From Anniella stebbinsi (lineage: Eukaryota > Chordata > Lepidosauria > Squamata > Anniellidae), in the NCBI GenBank assembly GCA_029215795.1, contig JARDYH010000002.1, positions 202,175,810 to 202,239,809 of the forward strand: DNA of 64,000 nucleotides, given 5' to 3'. Below, one piece after another: positions 54,451 to 64,000 of this stretch. The notes below the pieces were generated by a model. The model saw only the letters and a list, made by a program, of their open reading frames with translations, was not told the origin of the DNA and did not search any database. The position numbers were made by a program, and so were the translations under genes. The first letter of the stretch is position 1. Each line of letters starts with the position of its first letter.

Positions 54451-56666
54451 CAAATGCTGGTCTGAAAAATATATTTGACTTTTCTTCTAGTTTTTTTCTC
54501 TACTGACAGTTCTGCTGTGATTTGTACTGCGAGTTTCAAGAAACTGTCAAAGTTAATCATTTTGGTAATCATAATTCCAAATCTTCTGGATTCTGGTGAT
54601 ATAAATGGCAGATCAAAGAGACAAGTGACATTTATGAGCAGTTAGAAGAGGATTCTTTTTTCTTTGGTAAAGATTTGTAACAGTTATAGTCTTCAGGAAT
54701 ATTTGTGTTTAGGCTTGGCTCTGTAATTGCCTTGAGTAGGGGTAAATTCTTGTAGGGCACTGGTGTGTGTGTGTGAAGCTGTACACCCTACTTTCCTTTG
54801 ACACCTGAATAACATCCTTAGTACTTTCTTGTAATGCTGAATAGCCGAAGAAGGCTTCTGACTTCCTTTGCCAGCTAGAATTCTTTAGTTATTCTAAGAG
54901 TGGCAGTAGATTTTTGCACTCTTTACCACTTCTTCACTGCCACAATTAACTCATCTGCCTGAAAGAATGTCATTATCACTGACTGGAGAAATCTGTATTC
55001 TCTCACAAGGTATAGTGTGGCCACTCGTACATTGCCAAAAAAGAGAAAACAGAGAGAAAAGAGAGGAAAATATCCCCAAAACAGTGGGGAAAAAAAGAAC
55101 ATATTTGTATACTACTTGCCTAAGCATGTATTTTTCCTCTTCCTTCCCAATTCCTTTTCCTTTTGTGTCATGTCTTTCAGATTGTAAGTCTGAGAGTAGG
55201 GACTGTCTTCTTAATCTTTAGTCTTAATCTTTATAAGCTGCTCTGGAACCTTTTTTATTTTTGGCTGAACAGTAAAGCAAAATGCTTTAAATAAAATAAA
55301 TATTAATGAATATGTATAGATGCAAATTTAGAAATAATTATTATAATTTAAATAGAAATACAATACATCTCACCAAAGTGCGGAAGATTATGGGCAGGTG
55401 ATCTGTGTGCTTTCTCAATTTGCTGTCCATGTGCTAAGTGTTGACGGACAACTTCAAGACCCTTGGTCTCCCTTCTTATGGTTCTTTATCTCTAAAGCAG
55501 ACTTGAATTGGATAGTCTTCACGAGAGGATGCCTTCAAACAGAGCACTAACCTCTGTAAAGTAGGACACATAGCCATCCTAGGTCTGATAACTGGGGAAA
55601 TAAGCTTTGCCATGTTTCAACTAATGGAAATTTGAGCTTTTACTTGGATTTAGGAACTCATGCCCTGTGTTGTGCTGGGATCCAGCACCTGAACAATGAG
55701 CTATTCCATTACAAAAACAATTGTTCTCTCTCTCACCCTTCCAAATACTGCAAATGTGGTAATGTTAATGGCTTGTATAGTGGTTCTAAATTAGGAGAAG
55801 GAAATTCCTTCTTTTACACAGTCCTGATTTCTATCTTTCCATATGTTGCCAGGCCTTTTCTGCCAATTCCATGTTCCTTGCCACCAGACTCATTATCTCC
55901 CGTATGACATAACGATGTTGCATTGCTCATGGTAGGAAGCAAAAGAACCAATCAGCCAGCATCCTGCTTGGGGCCCAACAAAGTGCTCCCCAACCCTATT
56001 CAAACCTAGAGAAGAATTCTTTTGTTGGCAAGGGTAGTTTTATTTGACATGCTACGCACTGTTGATCAATTATGAGTAAGGCTATGAGTCTGCTTTGCTA
56101 ACCATCAAGACTTCTGTGAACCCTACAGAGGCTTCTGTCATATAGAATGACAGTGTTTTTACATATCGTGTGATTAAAGAACTGCAAGATGCATTCCTCT
56201 GCGGCCATGCTTTCAGCAAGCTTGATGTTTGTAGCTTGTCCAAAGTCCAATAAATACTGAGTCGATTGTTCTTTGGATCCCTTCTGACAATGTAGTTCCA
56301 CTGGATTCCCACAATGCAAAGATGGCGTGATTGGGAAAAATTCCAGGTCAAGCTAGGGCAACGAAGTTCCTGACCAAGTTCTTCATGGGTTTGTTTTGTA
56401 GAGAGGTAGCAGTAGAGAAGAGCTATTGCAGTACATAATGATTGCGAACAGGTGTCTGAAAGTCCCATATGTATAGGGAGATTAAGAGAAAGATTTGTAT
56501 TGTTTAGGAAAGTGGGGGTGAGCAGATGAAGCAATCTTGTTCACAGAACAAATAGCTCACTGATTTGAAGATGTAGGGGAAGTATAATGAATTTTAAGAA
56601 TGCAAATTTTAAGCATGTATCTCAAGCTCAATTTTATGGCATCCTCTCTCACTTATTTTGTACCTA
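54451..56666. other. Anonymous DNA
   Basis: No supported gene. A possible LINE/SINE tail lies at about 55213-55310 ('ataagctgctctggaacctttttta', 'aaaatgctttaaataaaataaat'). The minus-strand frame at 56082-56534 (150 codons) has no recognised domain. Confidence 0.45.
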
Positions 56667-56680
56667 GTTCAGAAAATGAT

Positions 56681-56714
56681 GCTGGTCTTATGATCATAAT
56701 AAATATTTGATTGA
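56681..56714 (+). mobile_element. 34-bp LINE 3'-end micro-insertion with 14-bp TSD
   Basis: GCTGGTCTTATGATCATAAT, then AAATATTTGATTGA, is flanked by an exact 14-bp duplication GTTCAGAAAATGAT (56667-56680 and 56715-56728). Same terminal sequence as at 723-760, so the same LINE family made both insertions, each truncated to its last few dozen bases. Confidence 0.85.
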
Positions 56715-56728
56715 GTTCAGAAAATGAT

Positions 56729-57002
56729 TCTTTAAATGGTTTGTATTAACTGTAAAACCTTATTTATGAAAAACATACCTGTGGTTGATTGATCGTTAAA
56801 TCTGACCCTGCACCCCAGGTTTTGGTAAATGCTTGCACGTTTATCTATCTGTCTAAGCCATTTTTACCCTCTTCTTCAGCCAAAAAGGCTGCCAGGGTGG
56901 CTAACAAAGGTCCACAATAAGACAGTCCCTGCCCTCAGGATTTAAATCTAAAAGACATGGCATAAACTGAAAATGTTTGGGAGGGAAGAGGAGAAAAGAA
57001 AT
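56729..57002. other. Anonymous DNA, possible repeat 3' UTR
   Basis: 'agccaaaaaggctgccagggtggctaac' and 'gacagtccctgccctcaggatttaaatctaaaagacatgg' at about 56878-56960 look like a reversed LINE-type 3' region. Not assignable. Confidence 0.35.
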
Positions 57003-57365
57003 GGAGACCTCCATAACACCTATTCCCCCCCCCCCCGTTTTGCCTCCGCGTTTTTTAACCTCTGAGGCAGAAGCGCATCAAGCTTATGATCCCTTTCACC
57101 TGAAAAGCTGCTCTTTCACTCTTTCGCTCGTTAGCTCTTCGGCTCCACTCCACCCCACCCCTCCTGGTCTCTTTCTCCCTCCAGTCAGGTCCTATCAGAT
57201 GAGTACTTCAACCAGACCACCTTTCTCCCAGGCAAAAATGGAACAACTCTTTAGTCTGGCTCTTTGGGGGCATCGAGGGAGTACAATCCTGTCTCTGCAG
57301 AGATTCAGGCGTTGTATGATTTCAAAAAACGCTTTGGAGCCTGGGATGCAAATTTGGGTTTTGTG
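57003..57365 (+). repeat. E-family dispersed repeat, copy 2
   Basis: Collinear with 27541-27900 over about 340 bases. Continuing sequence beyond 57365 (TTTGTGGTTGTCTTTTGCTG, GTTAAGGCATTTTTATTCTG) differs from the copy 1 flank, so one copy is truncated. No functional frame. Confidence 0.55.
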
Positions 57366-57549
57366 GTTGTCTTTTGCTGGTTGGTTAAGGCATTTTTATT
57401 CTGGCAGGCTTTTGCATGCTAAGTATTTTATGTAAATGTTATGTTTTATATGTGGTCCCTGCCTTTGTTGTATTTACCTTATCCCCCTGAAGCCCCTTTT
57501 CTGCATTTTAATCACCTCCAGCCAGTGGATCTAGGGGGCAGGATTGCTG

Positions 57550-57660
57550 CGTAAGTTAATTAAACTTGAGTCCCATATAACACAATGGGACTTAAATCAT
57601 AATTTAAGTCCCATTGAATTCAAAAGGATCAACATTCAACTAAGTCTGGATCCAACCCAT
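57550..57660. repeat. Half-palindromic repeat related to 35027
   Basis: GTCCCATATAACACAATGGGACTTAAAT pairs with ATTTAAGTCCCATTGAATTC, and the end AAGTCTGGATCCAACCCA matches the right end of the foldback at 35027-35163. Confidence 0.5.
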
Positions 57661-58269
57661 TTATATTAAAAGGGATTTTATATGACTTTGTAAATTCTGC
57701 TTCTATTTTTGTAATGGTTCTAGGTTCACACGTAGCACCAAACCATGGTTTAAATAACACAGAGTTCACAGCCAAACAAAAAAACATGGAGTCTCTTTCT
57801 GGGTTGTTTGTGGGTAGTGTGGCTGCGTTTACACATTACAACAACCAAGGTTTCAACAACCCATACCATGGGTTAGTGTTATGTGCAAACCAGGCTATTG
57901 AATGTAAGGGCCAAATACTCCTCCTTTCCCCTCTCTCCTCTCCTTCTGTTGCTCACTGACTTTGGTGCAAAGATCCTAGCTTCTGTTAAGGCACAGTTGC
58001 ATGTTATGTCTGAACCAGGGGACTCTGGCTTAATGTTGGTTAGCAAACCTGGAGAATGACCCACAAGGTTTATGAAACCTTGAACGACCATACAAAACAG
58101 GCCACTGAGTTACCATGGGTGGTTTTAATTTCTCTGTTACAGATTGGAAAATAATCAGCAATAATAATCATTGGGTTGAACTGTTCTTCATCAAATTCTC
58201 ATCTATCACCAATCCGCAAGAGGTATTGCTGTATAATTTGATTATGGCTGATAGTGTGGTTATGATAAC
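57661..58269. other. Anonymous DNA with short inverted words
   Basis: 'aaaccatggttt' and 'caacaaccaaggtttcaacaacccataccatgg' at about 57740-57880 suggest a degraded palindromic element. Ends not definable. Confidence 0.35.
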
Positions 58270-58500
58270 CAGGGCTGGTCTTATCATTAGGCAGAGTGAA
58301 CTGGCTGCCTTGGGTTTCAGATGCTGTGGGATGGGCAGTGGTGGTGGGGTTGCTGGAGATCAAAGCTGTGTACGCCCCACATAGCTGCTTTGTGTTCCCT
58401 AAGTGAGTTTCAACTTCTAATCTTCTCAACTTCTGCACATGGAAGAGGGTGGGGGGCACAATCCTCACATCGGGCAGCAAAAAGGCTTGGGTTAACCCTG
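58270..58500. mobile_element. Possible hAT-type MITE without clear TSD
   Basis: The left end CAGGGCTGGTCTTATCATTA is hAT-like. A weak right counterpart GTTAACCCTG ends at 58500. The flanks ATGATAAC and GGATAGCA do not match, so the right boundary may be wrong. Confidence 0.35.
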
Positions 58501-60594
58501 GGATAGCAAAACTTGAGAGCTGAAGCACGAAGCTGCCAGATCTAGCAGGTTAAAGACACAAGACAATATCCAATACTGGTGCTGCATCGCTGCTGGTTCC
58601 GTTGTGCTTGCAGGACCCATGACAAGCACAACAGAAACTAGCGCTTCCTAAAGGAACCCTGGAAACAAGCAGAGGAGCTCCCTTCTGCAAGCTCTGCTGC
58701 CCTGCGCCTTTCCAGAAATGAGCATTTTAAACTCATTTCCAATTACTTTGGGTACTACTAGGTTCCCACATCACTTGTGGTAGTTCCTGCTAGTGCACAG
58801 GCAGTATTGGGTACTGCCCATAGAGCAGGAAGAATCTAACAATTTAACCAGGAGTACAGCGAACAAGGGATGTGGCTTCATTGTTGGAAAGGTGAAGATA
58901 TAGCAGAGCCTGGACTGAGAATAAATAGGGTGACCAGTCATGCCTTAGATTATACTTTGTCGGTAAGGAGAAACCAGGTGTGTTTTTTGACAAAGTCGTG
59001 GTACAGCACATCTGAAGGCGCCATGACAATTTTCCTACATGGACCACTCTTTCCAGGTTGTCCCGGCTTCCTACCAAATGTACACACAGTCATTTATTTA
59101 CATGGGAACATTACACATTATCATTTACATACATGTAGCATATCATTTCCTACATAGACTTCAGTGATGTGAGAAGCAGTCTTGACTGATGACCAAGTCC
59201 TTACTGTGAGCAATTGCCTTTTAGGGTGGCCAGTTTGGGTTCAGTCCTCACTACTCCTGACTGTTACCCCATCTTATGACCAGTGCTGGCTTCAGTTTTT
59301 TTAAGGCCCTGGGCAAAGCTGCCCCAATGGCCCCCTCCCTCAGCAAGTCTAGTTTCTCACCCCCCATTTTCACCAGCTTCTATTACTCTTCTTTCTCATC
59401 TTTGCTCTCATTTGTTTGCTCAAGAAACAGCCAGTGAGCAAGTAGGCAATGACATCTGCTCTGCTTTCTCATCACCACTGATGTGTGGGCCAGAGCGAGG
59501 CAGGTGAACAAGCAGGTTGCAAGTTTGCAGTGGAGAAGCAAGTTCAGGGATTCTTGCTGGCATGTGAGTCCTTGGCAAGTGTTTGAGCATGCCTACACTT
59601 GACGCAAACACTGCACATGACAATATTATACAGGTGTAAATCTCCTGGTATTAAGAAACTGGTATCAGGAGCTGAAGCTGCAGGCTTGTTTGCATGATCA
59701 GACATACTTTGGGATTGTTTCAGCTGTTTATAGATCTTTAATTAAAATTATTATCCTAAATCAACAAGCCCTGTTTGTAGAGAATTGCTATTATACCAGT
59801 AATCAGAACTTTAATCAACTGTATTATCCTTTTAATATTACTGAGGTTCTACTGATGACATTGCCTTACAAGTAAAAAAATGCCACAACAGGATATACAG
59901 CTGCTGTATTTTGGCTTATAATAATGCTACAAAGCAAAAATTCAGTTTTTGTGAAATCCAATACAAACTGATCTGATCTACATCTCCTTGGACAGATGCG
60001 GTAGCTAGGATAGTTATCTACTGGCTTTTATACTTCCCAATTCTTCTGGCTCAAATAAATAAATAAATAAATGTTTAACATGTTTATTTTGAGACATAAT
60101 ATATTTTAAAATATACATTTAAATGCATATTGAAGTGGAAAATGTCCTGTACTTTATGAAATTGCAGTATAACGTGGAAATAGGACAAAGCAGATGTAAG
60201 GGTGAACACATCTGAAAGTGACATGAGCAAGGGAATAAAGTGATTCTTCCATTCTTACTCTTGAATTTCATTCTATTAATCTCATGCCTCCTCAATCTTT
60301 ATCTTAGTTATTTATTGCCTACCTGCCTTAATTCTATTTTAATGTCTAAGTATAACTCCTGCTACATTCTTTTCTTCTTCTTACTGTATTTATTATTATG
60401 GATGATGTCAATATTCTTCAGTCTTCCTCTCAACTGTTCTCCAAGAAATTTTCCTCTCTTTTCGCCTCTGGTGTTTTCTATCTGTTTTCTCCCTTACGCT
60501 TACACCACTGGTCATACTTCTCTTCACAATTTCTTATTTTCTTGTTGATCTTTCTGTTTCTACTCCTCCCTTCTTTCTTACATCATTATCACTG
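58501..60594. other. Anonymous DNA
   Basis: No gene. 'ccaatactg' at about 58570 and 'cagtattgg' at about 58801 could be ends of a 240-base element. An (AAAT)n stretch lies at about 60054-60071. Confidence 0.4.
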
Positions 60595-60630
60595 TCATCA
60601 TCGTCATCATCATCATCATCATCATCATCA
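60595..60630. repeat. (ATC)n microsatellite
   Basis: A dozen or so ATC/CAT units with one CGT variant at the left edge. Confidence 0.9.
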
Positions 60631-60639
60631 CATTTATAT

Positions 60640-60865
60640 CCCACTTTTTTTCCTCTTGCAAGGAAGCCAAGGTGGCATATGTATTCCTCCCCATTATATC
60701 CTCACAACGATCTTGTGAGGTAGGTTAGGCTGAGTCAGTGACAGGCCCAAAGTCCCCCAGTGAGGTTTATGGCAAAGGCGAGGTTAGAACCCAGATCTCC
60801 CGAGTCCCAGCCCAACACTCTAACTACATCACACTCTAAGTACTACCCCACACTATGACACTCTA
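60640..60865 (-). mobile_element. MIR-like SINE
   Basis: Reverse-oriented: 'atatcctcacaacgatcttgtgaggtaggttaggctgag', 'caaagtcccccagtgaggttta', 'aggttagaacccagatctccc' and 'ccaacactctaactacatcacac' give tail, core and tRNA-like region in reversed MIR order. Better preserved than the copies at 15030 and 34805. 'cactctaa' then repeats locally. Confidence 0.7.
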
Positions 60866-61535
60866 ACCACTACACCCACTTTTCTGTTTGACCTGGTTCC
60901 AGCAATAGTCACCCAGATCTTCTCCCTAACTGGAGTTGGGGAGTCAGATTGCACCTCCACACCGCCTCTGCCTGTCCTGCCTTAAACAACCCTAGATGTC
61001 TATTTGTGGTTGTAACCTGCAAATACAGAGTATATGCATAAAACCTAAAACGTTACAGCCCACATTTCAAATTGATTCCCCCAGTCCCTGGCCCCTTGTA
61101 TTTGGGAACTGAACACAAAGTTTGGAGCTTCATGTGTCTTTTTTGTACATGTCTGCACTTCAAACAGTACACTTATGTGTTGATGTCCAAGGATGTTAGA
61201 GATGGGACAGGTGTGCCTATCCAGTGGGAAAGGTGAGACGATGTGATTTTGCTCCTTCATTACATTTAGGAAGAAATTCAGAGTTAGTGTTTTTCAAATC
61301 AGGCTTCTGTTTCAGTTCCCTTGACTATAACTGTCAATGACTAAAGACCCAATTCTTCTCAAGCACATTCTCCTTGACTGTCTACCCTTCATTCATTTGG
61401 GGTGCAATCAATCCTGTGCATGTTTAAACAGAAAAAAACCCTACAACTCCCAACATTCCCTAGCCAGCCATGCTGGGGACATCTGGCATCTGTCTTTTTA
61501 ATACATTTCAGCCTGGTTTTCATTTTACTTTATAT
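60866..61535. other. Anonymous DNA; half foldback repeat
   Basis: 'gtgcaatcaatcctgtgcatgtttaaacag' and 'ctacaactcccaacattccctagccagccatgctggg' at about 61402-61485 are the left half of the foldback family at 30143. Otherwise nothing recognised. Confidence 0.45.
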
Positions 61536-61866
61536 CAGTGGTGGGCAACCTGTTTTTTTATTTTGGTGTTTTTTTGTCCAGGCCTGAAATCTTCCTTGAG
61601 TAATCTGTTAGGGGCTACATGAAGCTAGTGATGGGCAGGGCCAGAACCAAAAGTGGATGGGTCATCGCTTTTTTCCCCTTTTGGCCACACACTTCTCTCT
61701 TTCCCTCTTCCTTCCTTTGAAGTAGGCTGCCAGGGAAGGTACAGATCACTCCTCTCCAAGGTCTGAACTGATTGCATGCAGAGAGTTTTTGAAATTAGGC
61801 TGATGGGCACATGAAATTAAGCCAAGGTCTGCTTGTGGCACTAGGGTCACAGGTTGCTGACCCATG
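61536..61866. mobile_element. hAT-type element, TSD not visible
   Basis: Left end CAGTGGTGGGCAACCTG; right end, reversed, CATGGGTCAGCAACCTG, the hAT 'GGGCAACCTG' terminus. The right flank is a GT microsatellite, which may have erased the duplication. No transposase. Confidence 0.6.
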
Positions 61867-62531
61867 TGTGTGTGTGTATTTGGTAGTGCTGCACAAAAAT
61901 GAATAAAAACATAAAATACTAGTTACAACGTTCTTCTCTCTTCTTCAAATTTTTCAACCGGAATAAAATCCCCAGCGACTTGATACTAATTGAATTAGTT
62001 TACTTGTGAAGTACTTCTTCGAATGGAAAACTGTTGTGTTTCAAATTGTAATGGAGTTGAGGTTGGAAATGCGTTTTAATATTGGTTGAAGGTAAGTATT
62101 TTTATAGCACCCTGTTGTGTTATGAATTTTACACAAGCAGTTCCCGTGGAGTTCAGTAGAGAGCTTTGCTTTAAAAATCAGGGCAAGCTCTCTCTGATAC
62201 TCATTAGCTTAATTTATGCTTGATACAAATTGGACTTGTAGTTTACTAGAATACAGGCATTGTGTGATTTTTTTATATCTTAAGGCTGTATTTTGTTTAG
62301 AAAAATGGTCCATTTGTAATAACAACTGTTGTAAATGCATAGCTTTAACCCCCCTGCAGTTGTACCTTTCCCCCCCACTCAAATGTTTTTTTTTTAATGA
62401 TACATAACACAACAAGGTATGAGCAGAACTCAACAATAGCATCTACACAGCCTGATTTACATGCTTTATTTATTACGATGGTAAAATTTGGTGATTCATC
62501 ATTAATAATATGATAATAAAATTATACAAAC
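61867..62531. other. Anonymous DNA
   Basis: A GT run of about 12 bases directly follows the hAT element. T-rich and C-rich runs lie at about 62350-62395. No gene. Confidence 0.45.
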
Positions 62532-62667
62532 CAGGGTGGGGGATCTGTGGCCTCCAAGTTCTTGTTGAACTACAACTTCCATCTTCCTGACCATTGACCC
62601 TGTTGACTGGGACTGATAGGGCTTGGAGTTCAAAAACATCTGGATGGCCACAGGTTCCTCAGTCCTG
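62532..62667. mobile_element. Palindromic hAT-type MITE (136 bp)
   Basis: Left CAGGGTGGGGGATCTGTGGC; right, reversed, CAGGACTGAGGAACCTGTGG. The interior 'gttgaactacaacttccatc' pairs with 'gggcttggagttcaaaaac'. The flanks ATACAAAC and ATATCACA match poorly, so the TSD has decayed. Same family type as 44452. Confidence 0.65.
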
Positions 62668-62999
62668 ATATCACATGTATCAGTATACCTATAAGCATTC
62701 TTGTTTTCTATTCCTAGCTTTTGTAGCTATTCCCTATCAAAAATAGGCCTGGGTGCTTGGTGGTGGTTGGTCTGTAGCACTCCTAATTTTGATATGCTGT
62801 AGAATAACATTTCTTGGTTCACTCATCATACGCAAGCTCCACAGAAATGAAAGGAACATGTTTGGGAACAATGTGTCATGGGCTGGAATTCAGAGATACT
62901 ACTGGAGCTATGGTCTCAGAGAGGACGAACCATAGCTCGGTGGTGGAGCACATGCTTTGCATACAGAAAGTCTCAGGTTTGATCCCCAGCATCTCATAA

Positions 63000-63476
63000 G
63001 AACATAAGAAGAATCATGCTGGATCAGACCAAGGGACCATCTAATCCAGGGTTCTGATCACACAGTGGCCCAGGAACCCACAAGCAGGATGTGAATGCAA
63101 CAGCACCCTTCCACCCATGTTCCCCAACAGCAGGTCTACATAGCTGACTGCCTCTGATACTGGAGGTAGCACATAGCCATCAGGACTAGTAGCCATTGAT
63201 AGCCTTCTCCTCCAGGAATTTATCTAACCTCCACTTTTAAAGCCATCCAAATTAGTAGCTGTCTCTACATCTTTTGTAAATTGCTCAGAGAGCTTCAGCT
63301 ATGGGGCGGTATAGATAAGTAATAGATAGTAATAACCTATCTTGTGGTAGCAAATTCCATAGTTTAACTATGCACTGTGTGAAAAAGTACTTCCTTTTAT
63401 CTGTCTTGAATCTCCCACCAATCAGCTTCATAGGATGATGCCAGGTTCTAGTATTTTGAGAGAGGGAGAAAAATGT
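63000..63476 (-). mobile_element. CR1-type LINE 3' end inside the SINE
   Basis: Starts 'cataagaacataagaagaatcatgctggatcag' (reversed 3' terminus) and ends at the GAGAGAGGGAGAAAAATG word that also occurs in the CR1 copy at 687 (near 799). Only 3' UTR sequence is present. The junction words GCATCTC and GTCATCT may be a short target duplication. Confidence 0.7.
63272..63335 (+). mobile_element. L2 3' tail nested in the CR1 fragment
   Basis: CAGAGAGCTTCAGCTATGGG then GCGGTATAGATAAGTAATAG interrupts CR1 sequence. CR1 resumes with ATCTTGTGGTAGCAAATTCC, repeating ATCTT from the left junction (ACATCTTTTG). This is the third level of nesting. Confidence 0.7.
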
Positions 63477-63592
63477 CATCTGGTAGGGTTGGAAAAAATC
63501 TTGTCTGAAAGCCACTGCCAGTCAGTGTGGACAGCCGTGGGCTAGATGGACCAATAGTCTGACTCAGTATAAGGCAGCTTCCTATGTTCCTT

Positions 63593-64000
63593 TCCTGAAT
63601 ATAAGATTCTGTCCACCAAACAGATGGTCAGTTTGGTGAGCCTTCAGCCCCCAAACTGGTGATACCTGGGTGATATAAGCTGGGATCCAAAGAACTCCTT
63701 CCATTCCCTCAAAGGGCTTAACTAGCCCAGTGAAATGTTTGACCTCCATGCCATATCACAAACTGGTTTTGAAACTTCCCTAAGATTCAAGAACAGGTTT
63801 CTCAAACAAACCCAAAGCCCCTTGGGCTCACAAAAATAGTTTCATAGTTCTTTGGATCCCGGCCATAATCAATAGAAAATACAGAATTGTGCAGCGCTAG
63901 TATTTTATATGCTAAAATCCGTACAGGTTCCATGAAGTCTGCATTTCACGTGTTGTAGCCATAGGCCATAACAAAAGACTCAGACCAATACAAAACACTG
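63593..64000. other. Anonymous DNA to window end
   Basis: No feature recognised. Confidence 0.45.

Larger units (their letters stand above)
62926..63592 (+). mobile_element. tRNA-derived SINE, split by a CR1 fragment
   Basis: The head (62926 to about 62995) has a tRNA-like A box (TAGCTCGGTGGTGG at about 62933) and B box (GGTTTGATCCCC at about 62977). The SINE resumes at about 63477 (TCATCTGGTAGGGTTGG) and ends 'gactcagtataaggcagcttcctatgttcc' at about 63592. The inserted block, about 63000-63476, is CR1 and L2 sequence. The tRNA-like part is not a functional tRNA gene. Confidence 0.8.

Noticed and set aside
56082..56534. A 150-codon minus-strand frame as a host exon
   Set aside because: No domain, no splice-site context that I can support, and the frame is not recognisable.
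58270..58500. Confident hAT call from the left end CAGGGCTGG
   Set aside because: The right end is weak and the 8-bp flanks do not agree; kept only at low confidence.
62926..62995. A genuine tRNA gene
   Set aside because: A and B box words are present but there is no cloverleaf, anticodon arm or terminator, and the sequence continues into a SINE body.

Overview
This window looks like ordinary, repeat-dense, non-coding DNA from a squamate reptile, most likely a lizard. The diagnosis rests on repeats: L2 and CR1 LINE fragments, an L1-clade LINE, a further APE-type LINE, a tRNA-derived SINE whose ending resembles a common squamate SINE, MIR-like SINEs, a Helitron-like element and many palindromic hAT-type MITEs. 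I see no prokaryotic genes, rRNA, functional tRNA or CRISPR array.

Only one host-gene signal is reasonably supported. A TATA box and CpG island at about 5.33-5.96 kb end in a short candidate first coding exon with a splice donor (CAG|GTAGGC at 5949/5950). I could not identify later exons; the rest of the window may be its first intron and/or intergenic DNA.

Layout. 0-5 kb: a hairpin-bearing repeat, then a minus-strand CR1 fragment (687-2325) holding a 400-bp hAT element and a 38-bp micro-insertion. 5-9 kb: the CpG-island promoter, a 224-bp hairpin and the first member of a MITE family with TSD AAT/ATT (C family). 9-22 kb: mostly anonymous DNA, three related GC-rich elements (D family), two CpG-rich 355-bp elements (B family) and a palindromic element (A family). 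22.2-24.9 kb: a 5'-truncated, frame-broken L1-clade LINE with an 18-bp TSD. 25-30 kb: second A element, a hAT MITE, third B element and an old SINE. 30.7-33.5 kb: an L2 open frame interrupted by a 2.03-kb Helitron-like element that carries a promoter-like block. 36-39 kb: third A element, second C element and an L2 3' end. 40-45 kb: hAT MITEs, a CpG-rich block and a minisatellite. 45.19-51.49 kb: an apparently full-length 6.3-kb two-ORF LINE with a 14-bp TSD. 51.6-64 kb: two more C elements, an L2 endonuclease fragment, a 34-bp micro-insertion, hAT MITEs and a three-level nest of SINE, CR1 and L2 tail.

Most interesting: removing the Helitron-like element rejoins the L2 reading frame exactly between A and T, and its 3' part holds RFX, ETS, CCAAT, ZNF143/THAP11 and YY1-like motifs running into an ATG exon and a splice donor, which looks like a captured housekeeping promoter plus first exon. 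Next in interest are the 355-bp CpG-rich B family, and an A-family copy whose two termini have both changed to a new matching pair while its body stayed the same.
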